DNA of 15,851 nucleotides, from NCBI GenBank assembly GCA_964416755.1, contig CAYQFH010000063.1:1-15851 (forward strand), given 5' to 3'. Numbering within the stretch: the stretch's first letter is position 1; each line of letters opens with the position of its first letter. The notes below the pieces were generated by a model, which made no database searches, was not told the origin of the DNA, and worked only from the letters and a program-made list of their open reading frames with translations. A program made the position numbers and the translations under genes. Source of the DNA: Thiopontia sp964416755. GTDB taxonomy: Bacteria; Pseudomonadota; Gammaproteobacteria; GCF-002020875. Positions 8,819 to 15,851 of this stretch are shown piece after piece.

Positions 8819-8847
8819 TCCACACTCCTTCCATCTCTTCTTATAAT
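8819..8847 (+). promoter_or_regulatory. Sigma-70-like promoter for the TlpA-fusion gene
   Basis: TCCACA (8819-8824, 4 of 6 matches to the -35 consensus) and a perfect TATAAT (8842-8847) are 17 bases apart. Transcription would start near 8854 and give a leader of about 22 bases before the ATG at 8877. The same 59-base gap must also drive the hydrolase operon on the other strand. A TATAAG there overlaps this -10, but its -35 is poor. The minus-strand ribosome site of the hydrolase lies inside the spacer. Confidence 0.5.
8825..8830 (-). promoter_or_regulatory. Ribosome binding site of the exported hydrolase
   Basis: AAGGAG on the minus strand, 7 bases before the ATG at 8817. It is the best Shine-Dalgarno in the window and fixes the start so that the protein begins with its signal peptide. 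Confidence 0.75.
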
Positions 8848-8876
8848 GAGCTGCAAACCATACCATAATTGACCCG

Positions 8877-10130
8877 ATGAACCTGTTGCGCACACTCTAT
8901 CTGCTACTTCTGCTACTCCCACTCTACAGCCATGCATTGACTGTTCAGGATAGCGAGGAGAATGAGTATCAGATTGAGGTACTGCCCGCTGAGGGAGAGC
9001 TGCTGGCGCTGTGGATTACCGATCTGGTTGAGGAGGAGCGTCCCCACTTTGATGCACTGTTGAGACACATTCAGCAGAGTGGTATCGAAGTATGGAACAC
9101 ACGCATACTACAAGACCTTTTCCTGACTCGGGACGACCCCACCATCCTCAGTCTCGATGGCTCCAGAATCGCTGAACTGATTGAGGCGGCACACCGACAC
9201 TCTGACAAAAAAATCCTGCTGCTCTCCTATGACAAAATCTCGATCCCTTTCCTGCGGGGCATCAGGCACTGGCAACAACACTACCCCAACCGTGATCGGA
9301 TTGCAGGCACCGCACTACTCTATCCCAATCTCTTTATCGCCCCAAAACGGGCAGGCGATGATCCGACCCCAGCCCCGATCCTCTCGATGACCAACATCCC
9401 GCTGACCCTGTTTCAACCACAACAGGGACAACACGCCAAACGCATTTCTGCGGTGATGGAGCAGCTGTGGGATGCTGGATCTGCTGCAACACTCTTTCCG
9501 CTGGCCGATGTCCGCGACTGGTACATCATGCATGAACCGGGCAAGTACCCTGCTGAGGCTCCGGTACGCGCCCGGCTGCCGCAACAGCTGCAACAGATTG
9601 CCCGTCAAAGTAGTTTTACCCCCTTTCCAGAGAGCGCAACTACCGAAAAAGAGGCAACCGAGATTCAGCTGGAGGAGGACCCCTATCGTCTGATCCCTAT
9701 TCAAGAAGAGCCTGATGCCCCCAACTTCACATTGAATGATCTGCAACAACGTCCATACACATTGGAACAATTCAAAGGGGAAGTGGTGCTGGTCAACTTC
9801 TGGGCCAGCTGGTGCCCCCCCTGCATTGAGGAGATGCCCTCAATGAACCAGATCTACCAGCGCTATCGCCCAAAGGGGCTGGAGATTCTGGGCATCAACT
9901 TTCAGGAGGAACCTGAACAGATCACGGAGTTCCTGAAGCAGGTGAAGGTCGACTTCCCGGTACTGTTTGACTTCGATGGCACCGTCGCTCATCAGTGGAA
10001 CGTCTTCAGTATGCCCACCTCATTTCTGGTCGATCGTAGCGGCAAGGTGCGCTATGCAGTCAGCCGTTCAATCCACTGGGATCTTCCGGAGCACACCGCT
10101 GTGCTTGAGCAGCTGTTAGCTGAAAATTAA
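8877..10130 (+). CDS. Exported fusion: degenerate alpha/beta-hydrolase-like domain plus TlpA/ResA-like thiol-disulfide oxidoreductase
   Basis: A 417-residue predicted periplasmic or membrane-anchored protein. Residues 1-20 form a leucine-rich signal sequence ending YSHA-LT. Residues about 30-245 look like an alpha/beta-hydrolase fold: LLALWITD strand, EVWNTRI, then KILLLSYDK where the nucleophile elbow should be (S117 without the GxSxG glycines), and ALLYPNLF. The missing glycines suggest weak or no hydrolase activity. After an acidic, flexible linker (about 250-280) comes a thioredoxin fold of the TlpA/ResA type. It has APNFTLNDLQ, VNFWASWCPPC (C313, C316) and the cis-proline loop MPTSF (P380). 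Such domains usually reduce disulfides in the periplasm, for instance in cytochrome c maturation or protein quality control. No clear Shine-Dalgarno precedes the ATG, although the promoter at 8819-8847 is good. It is divergent from the exported hydrolase. The next gene on its right converges on it. Confidence 0.88.
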   Translation: MNLLRTLYLLLLLLPLYSHALTVQDSEENEYQIEVLPAEGELLALWITDLVEEERPHFDALLRHIQQSGIEVWNTRILQDLFLTRDDPTILSLDGSRIAELIEAAHRHSDKKILLLSYDKISIPFLRGIRHWQQHYPNRDRIAGTALLYPNLFIAPKRAGDDPTPAPILSMTNIPLTLFQPQQGQHAKRISAVMEQLWDAGSAATLFPLADVRDWYIMHEPGKYPAEAPVRARLPQQLQQIARQSSFTPFPESATTEKEATEIQLEEDPYRLIPIQEEPDAPNFTLNDLQQRPYTLEQFKGEVVLVNFWASWCPPCIEEMPSMNQIYQRYRPKGLEILGINFQEEPEQITEFLKQVKVDFPVLFDFDGTVAHQWNVFSMPTSFLVDRSGKVRYAVSRSIHWDLPEHTAVLEQLLAEN

Positions 10131-10244
10131 GGTATCTGGAAGATAGGGTTGCTCAAGTTGAGCTAATGCAAACATTCTCAGGCTTGAAGAGCATGGCAGA
10201 ATGGGAACAGCCTTACTGCGAGTCGACTGTGAATGCTACATTCT

Positions 10245-12353
10245 TCAACCAGAATCTGATCCAACAGAGGCGCTCTTGATGTAAGAACGGTATCTCATAT
10301 CATGCTTCTGTATATGGCTGATCCAGATATCATTCAGAAACTTGAAGACCAATTTGGAGTGCAGATGAGGTGGAATATCAACCAGCTGCCTCATCCCTTT
10401 TCTGATCTTTTCATGCTCATCGTGGTGTGCTGCCAGCCCGGGAAAATCGATCTCTCTCAATAGCAACTCTTCAGAGAGCAGGTGGTACTCAATCTGCTTC
10501 ATCAATGCTGTCAGTGTTCTACTGAATGCCTCATAGTCTTCACTATACTGACGCAGCTGTTCGATAAGCTCGAAAATGGCTTGGTGTTGCTGATCCATCT
10601 CCTGATGCCCGATACCAAGAGTCTCTCTGGACCATTGCAGTGTATTGCTCTCTGTATGCTCCAGGCTTCCAGGAGGCTGTGGCAGAGAATGAACATAGGC
10701 CTCCAAGTCAGCAGCAACCAACGGTTTGGAGAAATAGAATCCCTGAATCAGGTCAACCTGGTAATCAAGCAAGTACTCCAACTGCTGCACGGTCTCAACG
10801 CCCTCTACAATGGTCTTGGCCTTCAGGGTTCTGCTCATTTCACAGATGGCGTGCACAATCGATCGGCTAACCGAGTTTTCGGCAATATCGAGGATAAAGG
10901 AGCGATCCAGTTTGATGATATCAAATTCAAACAACCGCAGATAACCGAGCGATGAGTAGCCTGTCCCAAAGTCATCCAGCGCAACCTGAATACCCAGTGT
11001 TTGCAACTGTTTGAGCACCTTCTGCCCCACTACAACATCCTCCATCAACTGCCCTTCAGTCAATTCAACACAGAGCTGCTGTGGTTCAATTCGGTACTGT
11101 TTCAGCTTGCTCTCGATATAGTGGACAATCTCGAAACTGTGCAGGTCATTTGAGGAGAGGTTGATGGAGATGTGGTCAAACTGGATATAGTCATCACGAT
11201 TCCACTTTTCCATTTGTGCCAGAGCACGGTCAATCAAAATCCGGCTGATCTCTACGATCCAGCCCTGTCTTTCAGCAACAGGAATAAAACGGGCCGGGGA
11301 GATCTCTCCAACCTCCTCATGCTCCCAACGCAGTAGCACCTCTGCTGCAACCACCTGTTGAGTGAATGCTGCAAGCTGAGGCTGCCAATGCAGCACCAGA
11401 GATTCTCCATTGTTGTGAAAGATCTCCAGGTAGAGCATCTCTTCAAGAGAGTTTCCCTTGTCATCCGAATCGGCATAACGTTGATTATTCAGCTCCTCAA
11501 TCAATTGTTGGTCCGAGTATTCACCATTCCAGTCAACCACCACACCGATATTCAGCGAATATTTCCCCTGCTGATCAATTCTGCTGCGAAGCTCTGTCAA
11601 CATCAGATCAATCTCATGCTGCCCCTCAATCAGCTCAATCAACACGTAAAACTGATGGAGGTTGTTGCGCATGATCGTGTTATGTCCTACCACCTCTCTG
11701 ACAATATTGATCAGTTTGTTCTGCACTTCTCCCGAAAGCTGGTCGAAATCAGTAATGAAGTCGAGCAGAATAACTCCGGCAGCTCTCCCGATTTTAGGCG
11801 CGTTTACCAGTGCATGATTCAGACGATCCATGAAAAGCACCTGATTGGGCAGATCGCTTACCGCATCGGTCAGCGAGGGCAGGTTTTGCTCTCCGATAAT
11901 CTCCTTCTGAATCTTCACATCCTGTAACAGGAGGCTGTTCTCTGACTTGATGTTTTGATAATACTGTTCAATCTCCAGCAAGTTGCGCATACGCAACATC
12001 AACAGACTTTTGTCTACCGGCTTGGTCAGGATATCCAGCGCACCCAGAGAGAGCGCATCAACCGAGAGCTCATGACGAGAGTCTCCAGTAATCATCAGTA
12101 CCGCGGGCCGCTTGTCGATACTCCAGGTTGAGAGCACCTCCAGCATCTCCAGCCCACTCATCTCCGGCATCATGTTGTCCAGCAACAGCAGGTCAATCCG
12201 CTCCTTTTGCATCAGTTGCAGCGCATCTGGAGCGTTATCCAGCACAGTAATTTTCCGGTAACCAGCGCTATTGAGCATTTTGTAGAGCAGCTCACGAAAG
12301 AGCGGATGGTCATCTACGATGAGGATATGACTGCCTAGAAGTTGTTCATTCAT
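10245..12353 (-). CDS. Response regulator with degenerate GGDEF, active-looking EAL and C-terminal hemerythrin
   Basis: A 702-residue cytoplasmic protein predicted to hydrolyse c-di-GMP. REC (about 5-125): D14-D15, phosphoacceptor D59 in LLLLDNMMPEMSG, T89 and K111. GGDEF-like (about 160-300): it opens normally (TDAVSDLPNQVLFMDRL), but the signature is replaced by NNLHQF at 230-235 and no RxxD inhibitory site is seen, so it should not make c-di-GMP. EAL (about 315-555): EVL (338-340), N398, E430, DDFGTG (460-465), K481, E517 and Q537 are all present, so phosphodiesterase activity is likely. Hemerythrin (about 572-695): the seven diiron ligands appear as H590, H624, E628, H643, H647, H680 and D685, so it should bind O2 or respond to redox state. 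The ATG at 12353 follows the upstream kinase stop by 13 bases, with AAGGAAG at 7-base spacing; the two genes are surely co-transcribed. It is the probable output of the phosphorelay encoded upstream. No terminator with a T-run is seen after it. Confidence 0.95.
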   Translation of the reverse strand: MNEQLLGSHILIVDDHPLFRELLYKMLNSAGYRKITVLDNAPDALQLMQKERIDLLLLDNMMPEMSGLEMLEVLSTWSIDKRPAVLMITGDSRHELSVDALSLGALDILTKPVDKSLLMLRMRNLLEIEQYYQNIKSENSLLLQDVKIQKEIIGEQNLPSLTDAVSDLPNQVLFMDRLNHALVNAPKIGRAAGVILLDFITDFDQLSGEVQNKLINIVREVVGHNTIMRNNLHQFYVLIELIEGQHEIDLMLTELRSRIDQQGKYSLNIGVVVDWNGEYSDQQLIEELNNQRYADSDDKGNSLEEMLYLEIFHNNGESLVLHWQPQLAAFTQQVVAAEVLLRWEHEEVGEISPARFIPVAERQGWIVEISRILIDRALAQMEKWNRDDYIQFDHISINLSSNDLHSFEIVHYIESKLKQYRIEPQQLCVELTEGQLMEDVVVGQKVLKQLQTLGIQVALDDFGTGYSSLGYLRLFEFDIIKLDRSFILDIAENSVSRSIVHAICEMSRTLKAKTIVEGVETVQQLEYLLDYQVDLIQGFYFSKPLVAADLEAYVHSLPQPPGSLEHTESNTLQWSRETLGIGHQEMDQQHQAIFELIEQLRQYSEDYEAFSRTLTALMKQIEYHLLSEELLLREIDFPGLAAHHDEHEKIRKGMRQLVDIPPHLHSKLVFKFLNDIWISHIQKHDMRYRSYIKSASVGSDSG

Positions 12354-12360
12354 TATTGTG

Positions 12361-12367
12361 CTTCCTT
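12361..12367 (-). promoter_or_regulatory. Ribosome binding site of the EAL-hemerythrin gene, overlapping the kinase stop
   Basis: AAGGAAG on the minus strand, 7 bases before the ATG at 12353. Its first base is the last base of the kinase stop codon, so the two genes are likely translationally coupled. Confidence 0.65.
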
Positions 12368-14445
12368 CAGCTGTTCAGGTGCTTTACCAACAGACGCTTC
12401 AATTCATCCTTGTCAATCGGCTTTCCAACAAACGCGTCACACCCGGCCTCAGTAAACTGTTTGCGATGCTTCTCCATCACATTCGCTGTCAAAGCAAAGA
12501 TGGGAATGGTGATACCCTTTGCACGCAATATTTGAGTGGCCTCAATACCATCCATCTCCGGCATCTGCATATCCATCAGGATCGCATCAAAACTGTGGCG
12601 CTCTGCCAACGCCACCGCTTCCCTGCCATTTTTGGCCACTGTCACCTCCAGACCCATCTTCTCCAGAGTACGGCGCTCCAGTTGCTGCAGCAGTGGTGTA
12701 TCCTCCGCAACCAGCACATGCCCACTAAGCTGTTTTTCCAACACACTCTTGCGTTGCTCAAGCTCCTGTTCCCGACGCTCTGGCAGGTCACTGCAGCTGT
12801 AGGGAAGGATCAACTGGAAGGTGGAGCCCTTTCCTTCCCGGCTACTGACTTCGATATTCCCTTTCATCAACTCGGCCAGATTCATGGAGATATAGAGCCC
12901 CAGCCCACTCCCTCCGAAACGTCTGGAGATCGATCCATCAGCCTGCTCAAAACGGGTGAAGAGTCTTTCCATCACTTCCGGCGGCATACCGATACCACTA
13001 TCTTTAATAGTGAAGTAGAGTTTTTCTCCTTCGATGTGAGTAGTGAGGCTGACCCCCCCTTGCTCCGTGAATTTGAGTGCATTGCTGATCAGATTGATCA
13101 GGATTTGACCAATGCGTTGACCATCTCCAATCAACAAATACTCCTCATGATTCTTCTGCTCAATCTTGAACGTCAGTCCTTTATCCTGAGCTTGGCTCTC
13201 AAACATCCGTTTCAGATCTTTCAGCAGGAATGCAAGATTGTAGGGATAGGGCTCTATGGAGAATTTACCCGACTCGATCTTGGACATGTCGAGAATGTCA
13301 TTGACCAGTGCCAGTTGAAGTTTTCCTGCACTGGTAATGGAGCGTAGAATATCGCAAGACTCTCCCTCATTATGGGCTCTCTTACACTGGTCACCTTCCA
13401 ACAAATACTCACCATTACCAATAATGGAGGTGAGCGGGGTACGCAACTCGTGACTCATGGTTGCAAGAAATTCATCTTTTGCCTTGATCGCAGTTTCCAG
13501 GGCGGCCTCCGTTTTCATGCGATCGGTAATGTCCGTTCGAATCGAGATATAGCGTTCTATTTCTCCAGCGTCATTGAAGAAGGGAACGATGGTAGCCTGT
13601 ACCCAGTAGTGCTCTTCTCCTCCCTTCTTCAGATTGCATACAATTCCTTGCCAAACCTTCCCTGTCGAGATGGTCTGCCAAAGCTCCTGGTAAAACTCAG
13701 GTGCATGTTGGTTGGACTTAACAATACGGTGATTCTTCCCTACCAATTCCTCTTTGCTGTAACCACTGATCTCACAGAATTGACGATTCGCATAGGTGAT
13801 ATTTCCATCTAAATTGGTCATGCTGATAATGGAGTGAAAATCTTCCGCTTCAAGCAACTGATCCATCATCCGCTTCTGGTTATTCAGTTCAGACTTCTTT
13901 CGGTGAACCTCCTGCTGCAGAGCTCTCTTCTCTTGCAACTGATACTGTTCAATTTCTCGGTCACGATGCCAGCTTGAGGTAGCATGAAATGCGGTCTGCT
14001 GTAGAGTCACACTCTCCAATGGTTTCTGTAGATAGAGAAAACGGTAACCAAGCTCTTTCTGAAGCTCCTCAAGACTTCTATCTGAGTATGCAGAAACAAT
14101 ATAGATATAGATCTGTTGATCAATCTCCCGTATCCGCTTTGCAGTCTCCATTCCATCAATTCCGGGAGGCATGCGCATATCGATATAGACCACTGCAAAG
14201 GGTGAGCTCGCTGCAACCGCCTCCTTGATCTGTTCAACACCAGAGATTCCGGAAAATGCAGAGACTATCTCGTAGACAGGCTGCGTGCCCTCCTCATCAC
14301 CAGGCATTGCCTGCTGTTCCGGGTTCATATCCATGAGCTCGTAGTAGCTGTCCAGAGAGAAATCTGTCGCCTCAAAGGTTGCATGAAAATAATCATGAAC
14401 CGAAGGATCATCATCAACAATCAGGATTCGATTCGAATTCAACAC
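12367..14445 (-). CDS. Hybrid sensor histidine kinase, REC-PAS-HisKA-HATPase-REC
   Basis: A 692-residue cytoplasmic hybrid kinase with no membrane segment. REC1 (about 5-155) has D11-D13, phosphoacceptor D89 in VYIDMRMPPG, S118 and K141. It carries an extra stretch (about 30-58) not found in minimal receivers. A coiled-coil-like linker (160-200) leads to a PAS domain (about 200-310). Its pattern (GYSKEELVGKN, LWQTISTGKVWQG, YWVQATIVP) resembles the flavin-binding PAS of Aer and NifL, so redox sensing is plausible. HisKA has the phospho-histidine H332 in MSHELRTPL. The ATPase has N455 (N box), DSGIGM (482-487) and GGSGLGL (511-517). REC2 has E581-D582, D625 in LMDMQMPEMDG, T653 and K675. There is no HPt domain, so a separate one is needed for relay; the neighbouring kinase has one. 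The start is a GTG at 14445 (TTG follows), with a weak GGGA 7 bases before it. It sits 168 bases after the upstream kinase and is coupled to the EAL-hemerythrin gene downstream. Confidence 0.93.
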   Translation of the reverse strand: MLNSNRILIVDDDPSVHDYFHATFEATDFSLDSYYELMDMNPEQQAMPGDEEGTQPVYEIVSAFSGISGVEQIKEAVAASSPFAVVYIDMRMPPGIDGMETAKRIREIDQQIYIYIVSAYSDRSLEELQKELGYRFLYLQKPLESVTLQQTAFHATSSWHRDREIEQYQLQEKRALQQEVHRKKSELNNQKRMMDQLLEAEDFHSIISMTNLDGNITYANRQFCEISGYSKEELVGKNHRIVKSNQHAPEFYQELWQTISTGKVWQGIVCNLKKGGEEHYWVQATIVPFFNDAGEIERYISIRTDITDRMKTEAALETAIKAKDEFLATMSHELRTPLTSIIGNGEYLLEGDQCKRAHNEGESCDILRSITSAGKLQLALVNDILDMSKIESGKFSIEPYPYNLAFLLKDLKRMFESQAQDKGLTFKIEQKNHEEYLLIGDGQRIGQILINLISNALKFTEQGGVSLTTHIEGEKLYFTIKDSGIGMPPEVMERLFTRFEQADGSISRRFGGSGLGLYISMNLAELMKGNIEVSSREGKGSTFQLILPYSCSDLPERREQELEQRKSVLEKQLSGHVLVAEDTPLLQQLERRTLEKMGLEVTVAKNGREAVALAERHSFDAILMDMQMPEMDGIEATQILRAKGITIPIFALTANVMEKHRKQFTEAGCDAFVGKPIDKDELKRLLVKHLNS

Positions 14446-14613
14446 TGTACTTTCCCGGAACCGTCGATAAGCCCACTATCCGATGCAGGCCAAGTAATTT
14501 TTACCAATATGATATCAGGCATAAAAAGAACATAAAAACTGTGAACAATCTCTATCAAAGTCAGTTTTTTCAAATGCCGGGGATCATCAGTAATGGATAC
14601 AAAATCACGCATA
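14446..14613 (-). other. Intergenic region between the two kinases
   Basis: This 168-base stretch is more AT-rich than its neighbours, mainly between 14490 and 14600. It may hold a promoter for the second kinase, but I could not find a convincing -35/-10 pair or sigma-54 site. No terminator hairpin follows the upstream kinase stop. A minus-strand open frame crosses it: ATG at 14612, 1 base after the upstream stop, running to a TGA at 14439-14441 that overlaps the next gene's GTG, 57 codons. It has no Shine-Dalgarno and no recognisable motif, so I do not call it a gene. Confidence 0.4.
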
Positions 14614-15851
14614 TCAAGGTAGCACCGCACTGATCTCCATAATCAGACTCATCGCCAGCTTTGCAGTCTGTTCCTGATCCCCACTGCCATACATGTCACA
14701 CACCTCTGCAGCCAGATCTCCCAACTCCGGAAAACCGAACGAGGCACTGGTTCCCTTGATCTTGTGCGCCACCTGGCTGATCTGTTGCCAGTCCCGTGCC
14801 GAGGCCGCTGCAATCAACTCCTGCTTGCGTTCATCCATCCCGCTATAGAAGATCTCCAGCAGATCCGGATCCAGATCATTCTGTTGCTGAATCTCTGCTT
14901 CTCCCTCCTGTAGATAGGTTCCAAGCACACTCTCCAGCATTGCCTTGTCGATCGGTTTGGTCAGAAAACCATTACAACCAGCTGCCTCACACTGCTGGCG
15001 ATGAGACTCCATCGCATTGGCCGTAAGTGCCACAATCGGTACTCGACACCCTTGGTCACGCAATGCCCTGGCTGCAGCGATACCATCCATGATCGGCATC
15101 TGCATATCCATCAGGATCAGATTGAAAGGGAACTGCAGAGCCCGTTGCAACGCCGCTCTACCATCAGAGACCACATCCACTGTTGCACCAGTGGCTTCCA
15201 CCATTCTGCGCGCCAGGATCTGCAGTTCTGGAACATCTTCCGCGATCAGAACATTACCTTGCAGTAGACTCTTGCGGGAGGGCGCCACAAATGAACCTTC
15301 TGACTGTACCACGGGATCACCCAATACCAGTGGAATGGCTACTTCAAAGCGGGAACCCTTTCCCTCCTCACTATGTACAGTGATGTCTCCCCCCATCAGC
15401 TTGACCAATGTCTTGGAGATGTGAAGCCCCAGGCCTGTCCCCCCAAAACGGCCCGAGATCGATCGATCAGCCTGCTCAAACGGCTTAAACAGCCGGGAGA
15501 GCACCTCCGATGCCATTCCAATACCGCTATCCTCTACAACACAGTAGAGCCGCTCAGAATCGCTATAGACCTTCAGCTTCACCCCTCCCTGTTGGGTGAA
15601 CTTGATTGCATTGCTGATCAGATTGATCAACACCTGTGCCAGCCGCTTGCCATCCCCCAGAAGCTGATGAGAGAACGCAGCATCCTCCTGCACCCTGTCC
15701 ACTTCAAACTGTAGCCCCGCACTCTCCGCCTTGACTGCAAAGATCCGCACAACTTCATCTACCATCCCGGCAAGATTGTAAGGGACATGGTCTATCTCAA
15801 ACCTGCCTGACTCAATCTTTGAGAGATCAAGAATGTCATTCAGCAGATAGA
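14614..15851 (-). CDS. Hybrid sensor histidine kinase, HATPase-REC-HPt (5' end outside window)
   Basis: The open frame runs off the window edge; 411 residues are visible. It begins within the second helix of the HisKA domain (LLNDILDLSKIESGRFEID), so the phospho-histidine and any sensor domain lie beyond 15851. In visible numbering the ATPase has N80 (N box), DSGIG (107-111) and GGTGLGL (136-142). The receiver has E204-D205, phosphoacceptor D248 in LMDMQMPIMDG, T276 and K298. The C-terminal HPt domain has AHKIKGTSASFG with the phospho-accepting H362. It is therefore a tripartite kinase able to run a full His-Asp-His relay and hand phosphate to a separate receiver. It is a close paralogue of the next kinase in the same order, sharing near-identical DNA over two short catalytic stretches. 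The HPt could serve the HPt-less second kinase and the REC-EAL-hemerythrin regulator. The ATG at 15765 is internal and is not the start. Confidence 0.93.
   Translation of the reverse strand, partial: YLLNDILDLSKIESGRFEIDHVPYNLAGMVDEVVRIFAVKAESAGLQFEVDRVQEDAAFSHQLLGDGKRLAQVLINLISNAIKFTQQGGVKLKVYSDSERLYCVVEDSGIGMASEVLSRLFKPFEQADRSISGRFGGTGLGLHISKTLVKLMGGDITVHSEEGKGSRFEVAIPLVLGDPVVQSEGSFVAPSRKSLLQGNVLIAEDVPELQILARRMVEATGATVDVVSDGRAALQRALQFPFNLILMDMQMPIMDGIAAARALRDQGCRVPIVALTANAMESHRQQCEAAGCNGFLTKPIDKAMLESVLGTYLQEGEAEIQQQNDLDPDLLEIFYSGMDERKQELIAAASARDWQQISQVAHKIKGTSASFGFPELGDLAAEVCDMYGSGDQEQTAKLAMSLIMEISAVLP

Noticed and set aside
8818..8937. N-terminal extension of the hydrolase frame
   Set aside because: It would bury the signal peptide and overlap the divergent gene; the AAGGAG site fixes the start at 8817.
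10151..10163. Palindrome GCTCA-AGT-TGAGC after the TlpA-fusion gene, considered as a terminator
   Set aside because: Only a 5-bp stem and no T-run follows. A second small dyad at 10231-10243 is equally weak. No terminator can be called in this convergent gap.
11400..11880. Active diguanylate cyclase domain in the EAL-hemerythrin protein
   Set aside because: The GGDEF signature is replaced by NNLHQF, so cyclase activity is not expected.
12358..13347. Plus-strand open frame of 329 codons opposite the second hybrid kinase
   Set aside because: Entirely antisense to HATPase and REC2 motifs that are intact on the minus strand; the translation has no recognisable domain.
1..15851. CRISPR array, tRNA/rRNA genes, insertion sequences, phage or toxin-antitoxin modules
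   Set aside because: No spaced direct repeats, cloverleaf-like sequences, transposase or integrase motifs, or small toxin/antitoxin pairs were seen. The gene content is chromosomal in character.

Overview
The window looks like a chromosomal segment of a Gammaproteobacterium with many signalling proteins. The evidence is an NhaA antiporter of enterobacterial type, an AddAB-like helicase/nuclease pair of the kind found in many proteobacteria, a TlpA-type periplasmic thioredoxin, and large hybrid kinases linked to a c-di-GMP phosphodiesterase that ends in a hemerythrin. The genus cannot be named from the sequence. A free-living or symbiotic micro-aerobic or sulfur-oxidising lineage would fit the redox-flavoured signalling, but this is inference. 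No tRNA, rRNA, CRISPR array, insertion sequence or phage gene was seen. Gaps between genes are short, the longest being 168 bases.

Left part (1-1836): a small plus-strand protein of unknown function converges on nhaA (minus strand), a complete Na+/H+ antiporter with its essential aspartates. The nhaA leader holds an AT-rich candidate promoter and a short perfect inverted repeat.

Middle (1837-8817, minus strand): a tight three-gene run. In transcription order it is an exported alpha/beta hydrolase with signal peptide, an AddB-like PD-(D/E)XK nuclease with four iron-sulfur-type cysteines and a non-ATG start, and an AddA/RecB-like UvrD-family helicase-nuclease. The last two genes are separated by 2 bases and should form one double-strand-break end-processing enzyme. 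Across a 59-base divergent promoter region lies a plus-strand gene (8877-10130) for an exported fusion of a degenerate alpha/beta-hydrolase-like domain and a TlpA/ResA-like thiol-disulfide oxidoreductase (WCPPC).

Right part (10245-15851, minus strand): a signalling cluster. In transcription order it has a hybrid histidine kinase with REC and HPt domains (5' end outside the window), a second hybrid kinase (REC-PAS-HisKA-HATPase-REC, no HPt), and a four-domain response regulator (REC, dead GGDEF, intact EAL, complete hemerythrin). The simplest reading is a phosphorelay that controls c-di-GMP breakdown and reads oxygen or redox state at two points: an Aer/NifL-like PAS in the kinase and the diiron hemerythrin on the phosphodiesterase. 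This is the most interesting system in the window. Its parts are read directly from motifs, but the wiring is inference.
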